Positions 42,376 to 50,066 of a DNA stretch of 64,000 bases are shown piece by piece. Each line of letters opens with the position of its first letter. The stretch's first letter is position 1. The notes under the pieces were generated by a model. The model was not told the DNA's origin. It saw only the letters and a program-made list of their open reading frames with translations, and searched no databases. The stretch covers positions 1-64,000 of the forward strand of contig CAZRRO010000012.1 of NCBI GenBank assembly GCA_964602595.1. The letters are read 5' to 3'. The translations under genes were made by a program, and so were the position numbers. Source of the stretch: CAIWAH01 sp964602595. GTDB lineage: Bacteria; Verrucomicrobiota; Verrucomicrobiia; Limisphaerales; UBA9464.

Positions 42376-43614
42376 ATGGCTTTCCTCAACGACAACTACC
42401 TCAAGCTCAAGGCCGGCTACCTTTTCCCCGAAATCGGCCGCCGCGTGAAGGCGTTCACCGACGCCAATCCGGACGCCGCCAGGCGCCTGATCCGCTGCGG
42501 CATCGGCGACGTGACCGAGCCGCTGCCACCGGCCGTCATCGCCGCGATGCACGCCGCCGTGGACGAGATGGCCAGCCGCGCGACCTTCAAGGGCTACGGC
42601 CCTGAGCAGGGTTACGAATGGCTCCGCGCCGCCATCGCCCAGAACGACTTCCGTGCCCACGGACTCGACGTGGCCGACGACGAGATCTTTGTCAGCGACG
42701 GTTCGAAGTGCGACTGCGGCGCCATCCTCGACATCCTTGGTGACCAGAACCGCCTCGCCATCAGCGACCCGGTCTATCCCGTCTATGTGGACACCAACGT
42801 CATGGCTGGCCACACGGGCGAAGCCGACGAATCCGGCGCCTACGCGGGCATCACCTACCTGCCGTGCACGGCGCAGAACGGCTTCATCCCCGAGCCGCCG
42901 GCCGGGAAGGTGGACGTCATCTACCTGTGCTCGCCCAACAATCCCACCGGCGCCGCCGCCACCCGGCCGCAGTTGGAGGCGTGGGTGAAGTATGCGCTGG
43001 CGAACCAGGCCATCATCCTGTTCGACGCCGCCTACGAGGCCTACATCACCGAGCCGGGCATCCCGCACTCGATCTACGAGATTCCGGGCGCCCGTGAGTG
43101 CGCGATCGAGTTCCGCAGCTTCTCCAAGAACGGCGGCTTCACCGGCACTCGCTGCGCGTTCACCGTCGTGCCCAAGACGCTCCTGGCCAGCACCGCGAAG
43201 GGCGAACGCAAGCCGTTGCACCCGCTTTGGTCGCGCCGCATGACAACGAAGTTCAACGGCGTCTCCTACCTCGTGCAGCGCGCCGCGGCGGCGCTCTACA
43301 CGCCGGAGGGCAAGGCGCAGGTCCAGGCGCTCATCGAGCATTACCTCGGCAATGCCCGCGTGCTGGTCGCCGGGGCCAAGGCGGCGGGCCTGACCGTGTT
43401 CGGCGGCGTGAATGCGCCCTACATTTGGGTCGGCGCGCCGGCCGGGTTCACCAGCTGGCAGGCCTTCGACAAGATTCTGCACGAGGCCAACGTGGTCATC
43501 ACCCCCGGCAGCGGCTTCGGCTCGAAGGGCGAGGGCTACTTCCGCGTGAGCGCCTTCAACAGCCGCGCCAACGCCGAGGAAGTCGCGAGGCGGATTCAGG
43601 CGCTGAAGTGGTAG
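42376..43614 (+). CDS. dapL: LL-diaminopimelate aminotransferase
   Basis: A 412-aa PLP enzyme that makes LL-diaminopimelate directly from tetrahydrodipicolinate and glutamate, for lysine and peptidoglycan. The N-terminus NDNYLKLKAGYLFPEIGRR, the RCGIGDVTEPLP block, SDGSKCDCGAILDI, CSPNNPTGAA and the PLP-lysine motif SFSKNGGFTGTRC all match DapL. This route is typical of plants, Chlamydia and other PVC bacteria. It is encoded by one gene with no lysine-pathway neighbour. Confidence 0.96.
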   Translation: MAFLNDNYLKLKAGYLFPEIGRRVKAFTDANPDAARRLIRCGIGDVTEPLPPAVIAAMHAAVDEMASRATFKGYGPEQGYEWLRAAIAQNDFRAHGLDVADDEIFVSDGSKCDCGAILDILGDQNRLAISDPVYPVYVDTNVMAGHTGEADESGAYAGITYLPCTAQNGFIPEPPAGKVDVIYLCSPNNPTGAAATRPQLEAWVKYALANQAIILFDAAYEAYITEPGIPHSIYEIPGARECAIEFRSFSKNGGFTGTRCAFTVVPKTLLASTAKGERKPLHPLWSRRMTTKFNGVSYLVQRAAAALYTPEGKAQVQALIEHYLGNARVLVAGAKAAGLTVFGGVNAPYIWVGAPAGFTSWQAFDKILHEANVVITPGSGFGSKGEGYFRVSAFNSRANAEEVARRIQALKW

Positions 43615-43752
43615 GGTTGCCCCTCCGGATCGGTATCTCGGAATTGAACTTGGCTACATGCCCCGAGATTCCCGGCCGATCCCTGAAGAATACTGATTCC
43701 TTTCACGTCGGCTGCCGCGATGGCAAGGTCCCCTCAATGTGAAGGAGTCCCG

Positions 43753-45111
43753 ATGACGGTTGATTCGCCCCCACGGCGCTGGACGAAGATGCGGATTGCC
43801 TTGCTCGGGGGCGGGCTCCTCCTTCCGGCATTGGTTGGTTTGGCGGTAATCTTCGAGCTACGTGCGAAGTCGGAGCAGGCCGAGATAGACCGACGCCTCG
43901 ACGCGATTCGGGCGGCTGGGGAACCCGTTTCGATCGCAGAAATTGAGGCTCGCAGTCCGAAGAAGAGCCCCGAGAAGGAGGTCGGCGTGCTTCTCGCGCC
44001 CGGACTGGCACTCCTCAGGAAACCCAACGCAATCCGTTTCCTTCTGGACTTGCCGGTCGGATTCATTCAGCCGGAACACCGGGACGAGCTGGCCTCCCTT
44101 ATCGAGGAGAACCAGCCCGCGATGGACCTCGTGCCCACGTCGCTGAACGGCTGCTGGGCCGCCCCAAAACAGTGGTCGGACCCGAAAGGCAAACTCCTCG
44201 GCAAATTGTGCTGGAGGAGTGCCTTGGCCCTTGCGGAAAGCGGACGCTTTGAAGCCGCGGTGAAACGCATGAGTCAGGGAGCGACCATATCCCAAATGCT
44301 TTCCCTTTCCCGCCGGTTCGATTTCGAACTGGTGGAACAAGGGCTTCAAACCTTGGAGCTGATCCTCAGCCGAACGGATCCGCCGCCGGAGTGTCTGAAG
44401 GAGTTTGAGTCGCTGTTGGTGCGCCTTGAGCCATCCTTGCTGAGTCGCTCGGAGCTGATCGAGGATCGCGCCCAAGTCATCGAAACGCTTCAGGAGGTGA
44501 GAGAGGATACGGTCGGATACCTCACGAAGGTTTGGGCCATGCCTCTATGGATGGCGTCCCCAAAGTTTCCTTCATGGCTCGACCCGCTGGCAGCCGAGTT
44601 AGGACCGTTGTTGGTGCAGTGGTCGTCGGAAGGTTATCGGGATCGTGATTTTGTCGAGCTGCTCAACCATTGGGCACGCAACATCGAAGCCTTGGATCAG
44701 CCGCCTTTGGCCCGTTGGGAGGCGTTGAGGGCGATTTCTGAGCTGGCCGAAACGCGAAGGCTGCGCTGTGTTGCTTGGACCGTTGGCTGGTGTGACTGCT
44801 ATGTTCTCGCCAAGGAGACTAGCCGAGGATCCGCCCAGTCGCGTGCGGCACGGGTTGCGCTATCGGTCCTGCGCTGGCGCGCAGCCCACGACGGCAAACT
44901 TCCCGACTCTCTCGCCGAACTGGTGCCCGACACGCTGCCGGCCATTCCCGAAGATCCGTTCGACGAACAACCGCTGCGTTACCGCCGGCTGCCGCAGGGC
45001 TTCACCGTTTACAGCGTCGGCCCCGACTTCACCGACAACGGCGGCCGGCGCCAGCCCGCCGGGACGGAGAAGGCGGACGGCTACGACGTGGTATTCACCG
45101 TGGAGCGATAA
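43753..45111 (+). CDS. Membrane-anchored protein with pseudopilin-like C-terminal tail, function unknown
   Basis: A 452-aa protein. One N-terminal membrane segment (IALLGGGLLLPALVGLAVIF, about 14-33) is followed by about 330 residues of helical sequence with no known domain. The C-terminal about 70 residues (LPAIPEDPFDEQPLRYRR onward, then SVGPDFTDNGG) match the end of GspG-like pseudopilins. This tail is widespread on otherwise unrelated membrane proteins of Planctomycetes and Verrucomicrobia. GAAGGAG precedes the ATG at 43753, which fixes the start. Confidence 0.75.
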   Translation: MTVDSPPRRWTKMRIALLGGGLLLPALVGLAVIFELRAKSEQAEIDRRLDAIRAAGEPVSIAEIEARSPKKSPEKEVGVLLAPGLALLRKPNAIRFLLDLPVGFIQPEHRDELASLIEENQPAMDLVPTSLNGCWAAPKQWSDPKGKLLGKLCWRSALALAESGRFEAAVKRMSQGATISQMLSLSRRFDFELVEQGLQTLELILSRTDPPPECLKEFESLLVRLEPSLLSRSELIEDRAQVIETLQEVREDTVGYLTKVWAMPLWMASPKFPSWLDPLAAELGPLLVQWSSEGYRDRDFVELLNHWARNIEALDQPPLARWEALRAISELAETRRLRCVAWTVGWCDCYVLAKETSRGSAQSRAARVALSVLRWRAAHDGKLPDSLAELVPDTLPAIPEDPFDEQPLRYRRLPQGFTVYSVGPDFTDNGGRRQPAGTEKADGYDVVFTVER

Positions 45112-45160
45112 GGCTTGGGTAGGATTCAACCGGCGTTACGAAACCCCGCACGCGCGGTCC

Positions 45161-45295
45161 GTAGCGCAGATTGGCAATTTGCCGTTTCGCCGACTGGCAG
45201 TCGGCAGGCGTCGCCGCTAACACCAGCCAGGTGAACGAAGCCCAACCCCAGCGGGCTGGCCGCCCGCGACACAGCAGATTGGCAATCTGCGCTAC
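45161..45295. repeat. Palindromic repeat family D (GTAGCGCAGATTGGCAAT arms)
   Basis: The left arm is GTAGCGCAGATTGGCAATTT (45161-45180). The right arm, 45272-45295, reverse-complements to GTAGCGCAGATTGCCAATCT. Inner sequences CGCCGACTGGCAGTCGGC and GGGCTGGCCGCCC give extra hairpins. It fills most of the 282-base gap before the HNH pair. Nothing else is visible in that gap. Confidence 0.83.
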
Positions 45296-45393
45296 CTGTT
45301 TACCCCAGCTCGACACCGAAGTGTGGGTGGAACGTTTCCACCCCAGCAAACCCGGCTCTGGCCAGTGGCGTTGGCCTATGCCAGTCTTCCGTC

Positions 45394-45672
45394 ATGAGTT
45401 CGGATGCGCTCACGCTGCAAACGATGGAACGGCTGCTGGTCGAATCGTTCGCCCAGATTCTGACGCCGGACCGGGCTCGCCTGATCCTTGGCCTGCGGGC
45501 GGGTGAGGTAGAGCAATCCCGCGTGGACGAACTCGCGGCCAAGTCCTGTCGGGGAGAGCTTTCTGCCGAGGAACGGGCGGAATACGACGGATATATCCGC
45601 TTCGGCATCCGCATTGGCGTGCTTCAGGCCAAGGCCCGCCGGTTCTTGGCGGACGCTGGTCAGGCGGAATGA
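45394..45672 (+). CDS. Small hypothetical protein paired with HNH nuclease
   Basis: A 92-aa helical protein (TLQTMERLLVESFAQILTPDRARLILGLR at the start, then EQSRVDELAAKSCRGELSAEERAEYDGYIR). No membrane or signal segment. It overlaps the HNH start by four bases (ATGA), so the two are made together. I have seen proteins with this short pattern upstream of HNH genes in related genomes but know no function. It could be a partner, inhibitor or DNA-binding adapter for the nuclease, which is speculation. Confidence 0.75.
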   Translation: MSSDALTLQTMERLLVESFAQILTPDRARLILGLRAGEVEQSRVDELAAKSCRGELSAEERAEYDGYIRFGIRIGVLQAKARRFLADAGQAE

Positions 45673-46067
45673 CCGCCGAGCTGCGAGAATCGGTCCGGAG
45701 CCGCGCGCAGTTCCGCTGCGAATACTGTCGGCTGCCGGAACGCCTGTTGCCCTACCACCGATTTGAGGCCGACCACATCCGGCCGGAGAAGTTCGACGGA
45801 ACCTCCACTCTCGAAAATTTGGCATGGTCCTGCCTGCATTGTAATCGCCACAAAGGTCCGCTGGTGGCGGGGCATGATCCCGATTCCCCGGAGGTCATCC
45901 GCCTGTTCAACCCGCGAATAGACCGGTGGGAAGAGCACTTCCGGTATCTGGCTCCCCGAATCGAAGGGGTTTCGGCGATTGGGCGGACCACGGTTTGGGC
46001 GTTGGAGATGAACGCGTCCGAATACGTCGAGCTGCGGCGCGAACTGGGAACGGACTTCACGACTTGA
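45669..46067 (+). CDS. HNH endonuclease domain protein
   Basis: A 132-aa protein with a compact HNH fold at about 15-75: CEYCR, then ADHIRPEKFDGTSTLENLAWSC, then LHCNRHKG. The zinc pairs CxxC...CxxC and the His/Asn/His catalytic set are complete. The C-terminal half (SPEVIRLFNPRIDRWEEHF) is typical of this small stand-alone family. The role is not known. It is coupled to the 92-aa gene. The HNH stop is 30 bases before the MFS gene. Confidence 0.9.
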   Translation: MTAELRESVRSRAQFRCEYCRLPERLLPYHRFEADHIRPEKFDGTSTLENLAWSCLHCNRHKGPLVAGHDPDSPEVIRLFNPRIDRWEEHFRYLAPRIEGVSAIGRTTVWALEMNASEYVELRRELGTDFTT

Positions 46068-46096
46068 ACGAATCGCCGCTCGCAGGATCCCCATCC

Positions 46097-47266
46097 GTGG
46101 ATACGCGCCGCCCATCGCTGCTGCTGCTGGTCATCATCTATTTCGGCTTCTTCAGCCTGGGGTTGCCGGACGGATCGTTCGGCGTCGCGTGGCCGGCGAT
46201 GCATCCTGAGCTCGGGCTTCCCATTGGCCTCGCGGGCACCATCACCACGGTCGTGACGCTGCTGTCCGCATTGTCTGGCTTCGCCGGCGGAGCGGTCATC
46301 GCCCGGTTTCGCACCGGGCCGGTCGCGTTGGTCAGCTGCGCCCTCACCGGACTGGCCCTGCTCGCCTTCGCCCAGGCGCGGGGTGCGGCCTGGCTGTTTG
46401 TCGCGGCGGTGCCGCTCGGTTTGGGCGCCGGGGCGGTGGACACGGGACTTAACGGCTTCGTGGCCCGCCATTACAGCGCGCGGCACATGAACTGGCTCCA
46501 CGCGTGCTGGGGCGGCGGCGCCCTGTGCGGACCGCTGATCATGGGTTCCGCCCTCGCCGGTGCAGGCGGCTGGCGAGACGGCTACCGGCTGATCGGGGCG
46601 ACCCAATTGACGCTGGCCGTGGTCCTCCTACTGTCGCTCCGGCTGTGGCGGATTGTGCCGGAATTGTCGCAGGCGGAAACACCGGAAGGGAATTCCGGAC
46701 GGCGGCCAACGCTGTCGTCGGGTTCGTCGGCCGGCTGGCTCTCGGCGGGGCTCTTCGTGATTTACGCGGCGGTCGAGGGGACGGTGGGCGTTTGGGTCGG
46801 ATCCATTCTCGTGTCCGGTCGCGGCTTTTCCGCGACCACGGCGGCGCTGGCGACCGCCACGTATTACGGTGCGATCACCTTGGGCCGGGTGCTCATCGGT
46901 TTTGTGGTCAACCGGTGGGGCAACCGCCGTCTGGTCAACGCGGGGGCGGGGCTGGCGCTGGCCGGGTGCGCGTTGTTCGCAGTCAGCTCGTCCCCGGGGC
47001 TGGCGACGGCGGCGCTGCTGGTGACCGGCTTGGGCTTTGCCCCGGTCTATCCCTGCCTGATGCACGAGGTGCCCAACCGGTTCGCGCCCGAGGCCGCGCC
47101 GGTGGTGATCGGCCGGCAGTCCGGGGCCGCCTACCTCGGTGCGGCTTTTCTGCCGGCCGTCGCCGGCCTGCTGGCGGCGCACGCGATCACGGGGATTCCC
47201 TGGCTGGTCGCCGGCGGGATTGTGGCACTGATGGTGGGCATCCGGGCGTTGGACCGGATGAGCTAA
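46097..47266 (+). CDS. Major facilitator superfamily transporter
   Basis: A 389-aa membrane protein with about 12 hydrophobic segments (LLLVIIYFGFFSLGLPDGS, LAGTITTVVTLLSALSGFAGG, and so on) and a central loop near residue 190. The GLPDGSFGVAWP start resembles the sugar/fucose-type MFS group. The substrate is unknown. The GTG at 46097 is chosen for the AGGA eight bases upstream; a TTG at 46064, overlapping the HNH stop, is an alternative. Confidence 0.85.
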   Translation: MDTRRPSLLLLVIIYFGFFSLGLPDGSFGVAWPAMHPELGLPIGLAGTITTVVTLLSALSGFAGGAVIARFRTGPVALVSCALTGLALLAFAQARGAAWLFVAAVPLGLGAGAVDTGLNGFVARHYSARHMNWLHACWGGGALCGPLIMGSALAGAGGWRDGYRLIGATQLTLAVVLLLSLRLWRIVPELSQAETPEGNSGRRPTLSSGSSAGWLSAGLFVIYAAVEGTVGVWVGSILVSGRGFSATTAALATATYYGAITLGRVLIGFVVNRWGNRRLVNAGAGLALAGCALFAVSSSPGLATAALLVTGLGFAPVYPCLMHEVPNRFAPEAAPVVIGRQSGAAYLGAAFLPAVAGLLAAHAITGIPWLVAGGIVALMVGIRALDRMS

Positions 47267-47282
47267 GCCGGCGGGCGCTGGA

Positions 47283-49865
47283 TCACCCCTCCCGCCGCAG
47301 GATTTCCAGCGGGGGTTCGTCGGCGATGCCGCGGCTGGTGGCGAGGCCGACGAGCACGGTGACGGTCGTGACGGCGAATACCGCGACGACCAGGGGGAGC
47401 ACGGCGACGACGTAGTCGGCCTTGAACGCGAACTTCGCCAGCGCCCAGCTCGAACCCACGGACAGCACCACGCCGGTCAGTGCGGCGAGCAGGCCGAGCG
47501 CGAAGTATTCCGCGAAAAGGATACGCCGGATCTGGGCGCGGGTGGCGCCCAGCGTGCGGAGCAGGATGCTTTCTTGCACGCGTTGCCAGCGACCGGTCAG
47601 CACCGCGCCGGCCAGCACGATCAGGCCGGTCGCGACGGTGAACAGCGCCATGAAGCGGATCACGAAACCCACCTTGGTCAGGATGCCGTCGAGCGTCTGG
47701 AGCACGAGCGTGAGGTCGATGGCGCTGACGTTCGGGAAGGCCCGCACCAGCTCGCGCTGCATGCGGGCGGATTCGCCGGCGTTGGCCACCCGTGTCGCGA
47801 GGACGTGCATGGCGGGGGCCGCTTCGAGCGAACCGCCCGGGAAGACCACGAAGAAGTTCGGCCGCACCTGCCGCCAGTCTACCTTGCGCAGGCTGGCGAC
47901 GCGGGTGGCCAACGGGATCCCTTGCACGTCCCAGACGAGTTCGTCGCCGACGGTTACCTTGAGGTCGCGGGCAATGCCGTCCTCGACCGAGACGGGGATC
48001 GGCGCTTCCGGATTGGCGGTGGCGGCGGTGAACTGGCCGATGAACTGGCCGGCGGTGACCTCCTCACTGTCGGTCAGGTTGGTGCGCCAAGTGGAGCGGA
48101 ACTCGCGTTTCAGCACCCAGCCGGGGATGTCGGCGGTCCGGTTCGTCGCGAGCTGTTCCACGCCGACGCCTTTCACGGTGGCCAGCCGCATCGTGATGAT
48201 GGGCGCTTCTTCCAAGACGGGCAGCGACTGGGCCTTCAGCAACGCGACCACGCCGTCGCGCTGGTCGGGCTGGATGTCGAAGAGGATGGCGTTGGGCTGG
48301 CTCGCCTGGTTGGGCGGGAACAGGGAGGTTAGCAGCACGTCGCGCGTGAGGTGGAGCGTGAGGATGAGGAACGTCCCGAGGCCGATGGCGACGAGCAGCA
48401 GGCCGGTGCGGTTCTGCGGTCGGTGCAGATTGGCGAGGCCCTGGCGCCACGCGAAGGGCAGGGAAGGTGGCGTCAGGCGGCGCGCGCTCCACGCGATGAG
48501 TCGGGCCATGCCGGCGAGGATAAGGAAGGCGAGCCCGAGGCCGCCGGCGAAGGCGAGCCCTTCCCACCAGCGGCGGGTCTGGAACGAGGCGAAGCCGGCC
48601 ACGCCCAGGGCGATCAGACCGAACAGCACCCAACGCAGTGGGTCGTGCCGGGGTGGTTCGTAGGCCACGCGGATGGCCGCAAGCGGTGGCACGCGCCGGA
48701 CGTCGAGCAGCGGCAGGAGCGCGAACAGCAGGCACAGGACAAAACCGATGCCGGCGGCGACCAGCGCGGCCCACCAGTCGAAGTGGGCGGTGAACTCGAA
48801 CGGCACGAAGCTGCTCACCAAGGCCGGCAGTTGTTGCGCGACCACGGCCCCGACGACGATGCCGGCGGCAGTCCCGACGGCCCCGAGGGCGAGTCCCTGC
48901 GCCAGGTAGATCGCGAAGGTCTGCGGCAGCGAGCAGCCCAGGCAACGCAGCACGGCGACGTTGGCGAGCTTTTGCCGGACATGGACGTGGATCGCGCTAG
49001 CGATGCCAACGGCGCCGAGCAGCAGGGCGATAAGCGCGACCAGGTTCAGGAAGCGATACAGGTTCTCCAGCGCCCGCCCGAGGTCCTGCTGGCGTTCCTT
49101 CACGGTGTCCGTGCTCAGGCGGAGGCGCTCGAACTCGGGCTTCAGGTCCGTGCGCAGCTTTTCCGGGTCCACGCCGGCAGGCAGGCGGAACATCACCCGA
49201 TAGCGGGCGAGACTCTTGGCGCCGACCAAGCCCGTGGCGGGCAGGTCTCCGGCGCTCAGGTAAACGCGCGGCGCAATCGTGGAAAACGCCACGGTGTCGC
49301 CGGGCACGCGGCGCAGGGAACCAAGGATGCGGAAGCTCGCCAAACCCAGCCTGACCGTGTTGCCAACCTTCGCGTCGAATTGGTGCAGCACGCCCTCCTC
49401 CACCAGGACGCCGCCGCCGCGCCGGAATTCCGTGCTCGCCCCGCGTGGTTCGGTTTCGAGTTCGCCATAGAAGGGAAAGTCGCCATCAAGCGCCCGGGCG
49501 TTCACGAGCCGGGTGCCGTTCGTCAGCGAGAGCATCGTCGAGAAGCTGGTTTCCCGGGCCTGTTCGCCGCCGATGCGGGTGAAGAGGGACTCCATCTCCA
49601 GGGTGAGTGCCGTGCGGGACGCCACCACGAGGTCGGCGCCGAGCAACGCCTTGGCTTGCTGGCCGATGGCCTGTTCGAGGTTCCGGCCCAGCGAGCCGAT
49701 GCCGACCAGGGCCGCGATGCCGAGCGAGATGCTCGACGAGAACAGCAGCAGGCGCCGCCGCGACGAGCGCGAATCACGCCACGCCATGAGCCACGTCCAA
49801 CGGGAAAACAATGCGGCCAGCCAGATCACGCCGCGGACGGTAGGCGGAGACCGAGGAATGACCAA
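47283..49865 (-). CDS. FtsX-like ABC transporter permease (YbbP type)
   Basis: An 860-aa inner-membrane protein with the double FtsX arrangement: an N-terminal membrane segment (LLLFSSSISLGIAALVGIG), a periplasmic domain (about 60-270), a three-to-four-helix FtsX block (about 275-400), more helices (about 415-480), a second periplasmic domain and a closing FtsX block (about 720-850, with ESILLRTLGATRAQI). It matches YbbP-type permeases for lipids or lipoprotein-like cargo. The usual ATPase partner (YbbA) is not in the window. The true start may be a Met 27 codons in. Confidence 0.88.
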   Translation of the reverse strand: MVIPRSPPTVRGVIWLAALFSRWTWLMAWRDSRSSRRRLLLFSSSISLGIAALVGIGSLGRNLEQAIGQQAKALLGADLVVASRTALTLEMESLFTRIGGEQARETSFSTMLSLTNGTRLVNARALDGDFPFYGELETEPRGASTEFRRGGGVLVEEGVLHQFDAKVGNTVRLGLASFRILGSLRRVPGDTVAFSTIAPRVYLSAGDLPATGLVGAKSLARYRVMFRLPAGVDPEKLRTDLKPEFERLRLSTDTVKERQQDLGRALENLYRFLNLVALIALLLGAVGIASAIHVHVRQKLANVAVLRCLGCSLPQTFAIYLAQGLALGAVGTAAGIVVGAVVAQQLPALVSSFVPFEFTAHFDWWAALVAAGIGFVLCLLFALLPLLDVRRVPPLAAIRVAYEPPRHDPLRWVLFGLIALGVAGFASFQTRRWWEGLAFAGGLGLAFLILAGMARLIAWSARRLTPPSLPFAWRQGLANLHRPQNRTGLLLVAIGLGTFLILTLHLTRDVLLTSLFPPNQASQPNAILFDIQPDQRDGVVALLKAQSLPVLEEAPIITMRLATVKGVGVEQLATNRTADIPGWVLKREFRSTWRTNLTDSEEVTAGQFIGQFTAATANPEAPIPVSVEDGIARDLKVTVGDELVWDVQGIPLATRVASLRKVDWRQVRPNFFVVFPGGSLEAAPAMHVLATRVANAGESARMQRELVRAFPNVSAIDLTLVLQTLDGILTKVGFVIRFMALFTVATGLIVLAGAVLTGRWQRVQESILLRTLGATRAQIRRILFAEYFALGLLAALTGVVLSVGSSWALAKFAFKADYVVAVLPLVVAVFAVTTVTVLVGLATSRGIADEPPLEILRREG

Positions 49866-49870
49866 TCTGC

Positions 49871-50012
49871 AAGCGCAGGGAGCAGGGAGCGCGACTCTCT
49901 GAGTCGCGATAAGGGGGCATCCGTTTGGTGTGAACGCGGATGGGACCAGACTCGCGGCTCAGAGAGCCGCGCTCCCGCCGTCCCGAGCTCCGTTCTCCCT
50001 GCTCCCTGCCTT
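49871..50012. repeat. Palindromic repeat family E between divergent transporter genes
   Basis: The left arm at 49871-49908 (AAGCGCAGGGAGCAGGGAGC, then GCGACTCTCTGAGTCGCG) pairs with the right arm at 49953-50012 (CGCGGCTCAGAGAGCCGCG and GGAGCAGGGAGC reversed). The right arm carries about 20 extra bases. It fills the divergent gap between the permease and OPT transporter starts. Confidence 0.83.
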
Positions 50013-50066
50013 CCGCTCGAACCGCGCATTGCCGCGTCGGGCCGGGTGGTCCACGCTCGCGCCATT

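Noticed and set aside
48351..50066. Very long open frame on the plus strand leading into the OPT transporter
   Set aside because: It is antisense to the FtsX-like permease gene, has no recognisable domain and a biased composition (Gln/Arg/Glu-rich), and the transporter starts cleanly at 50067.
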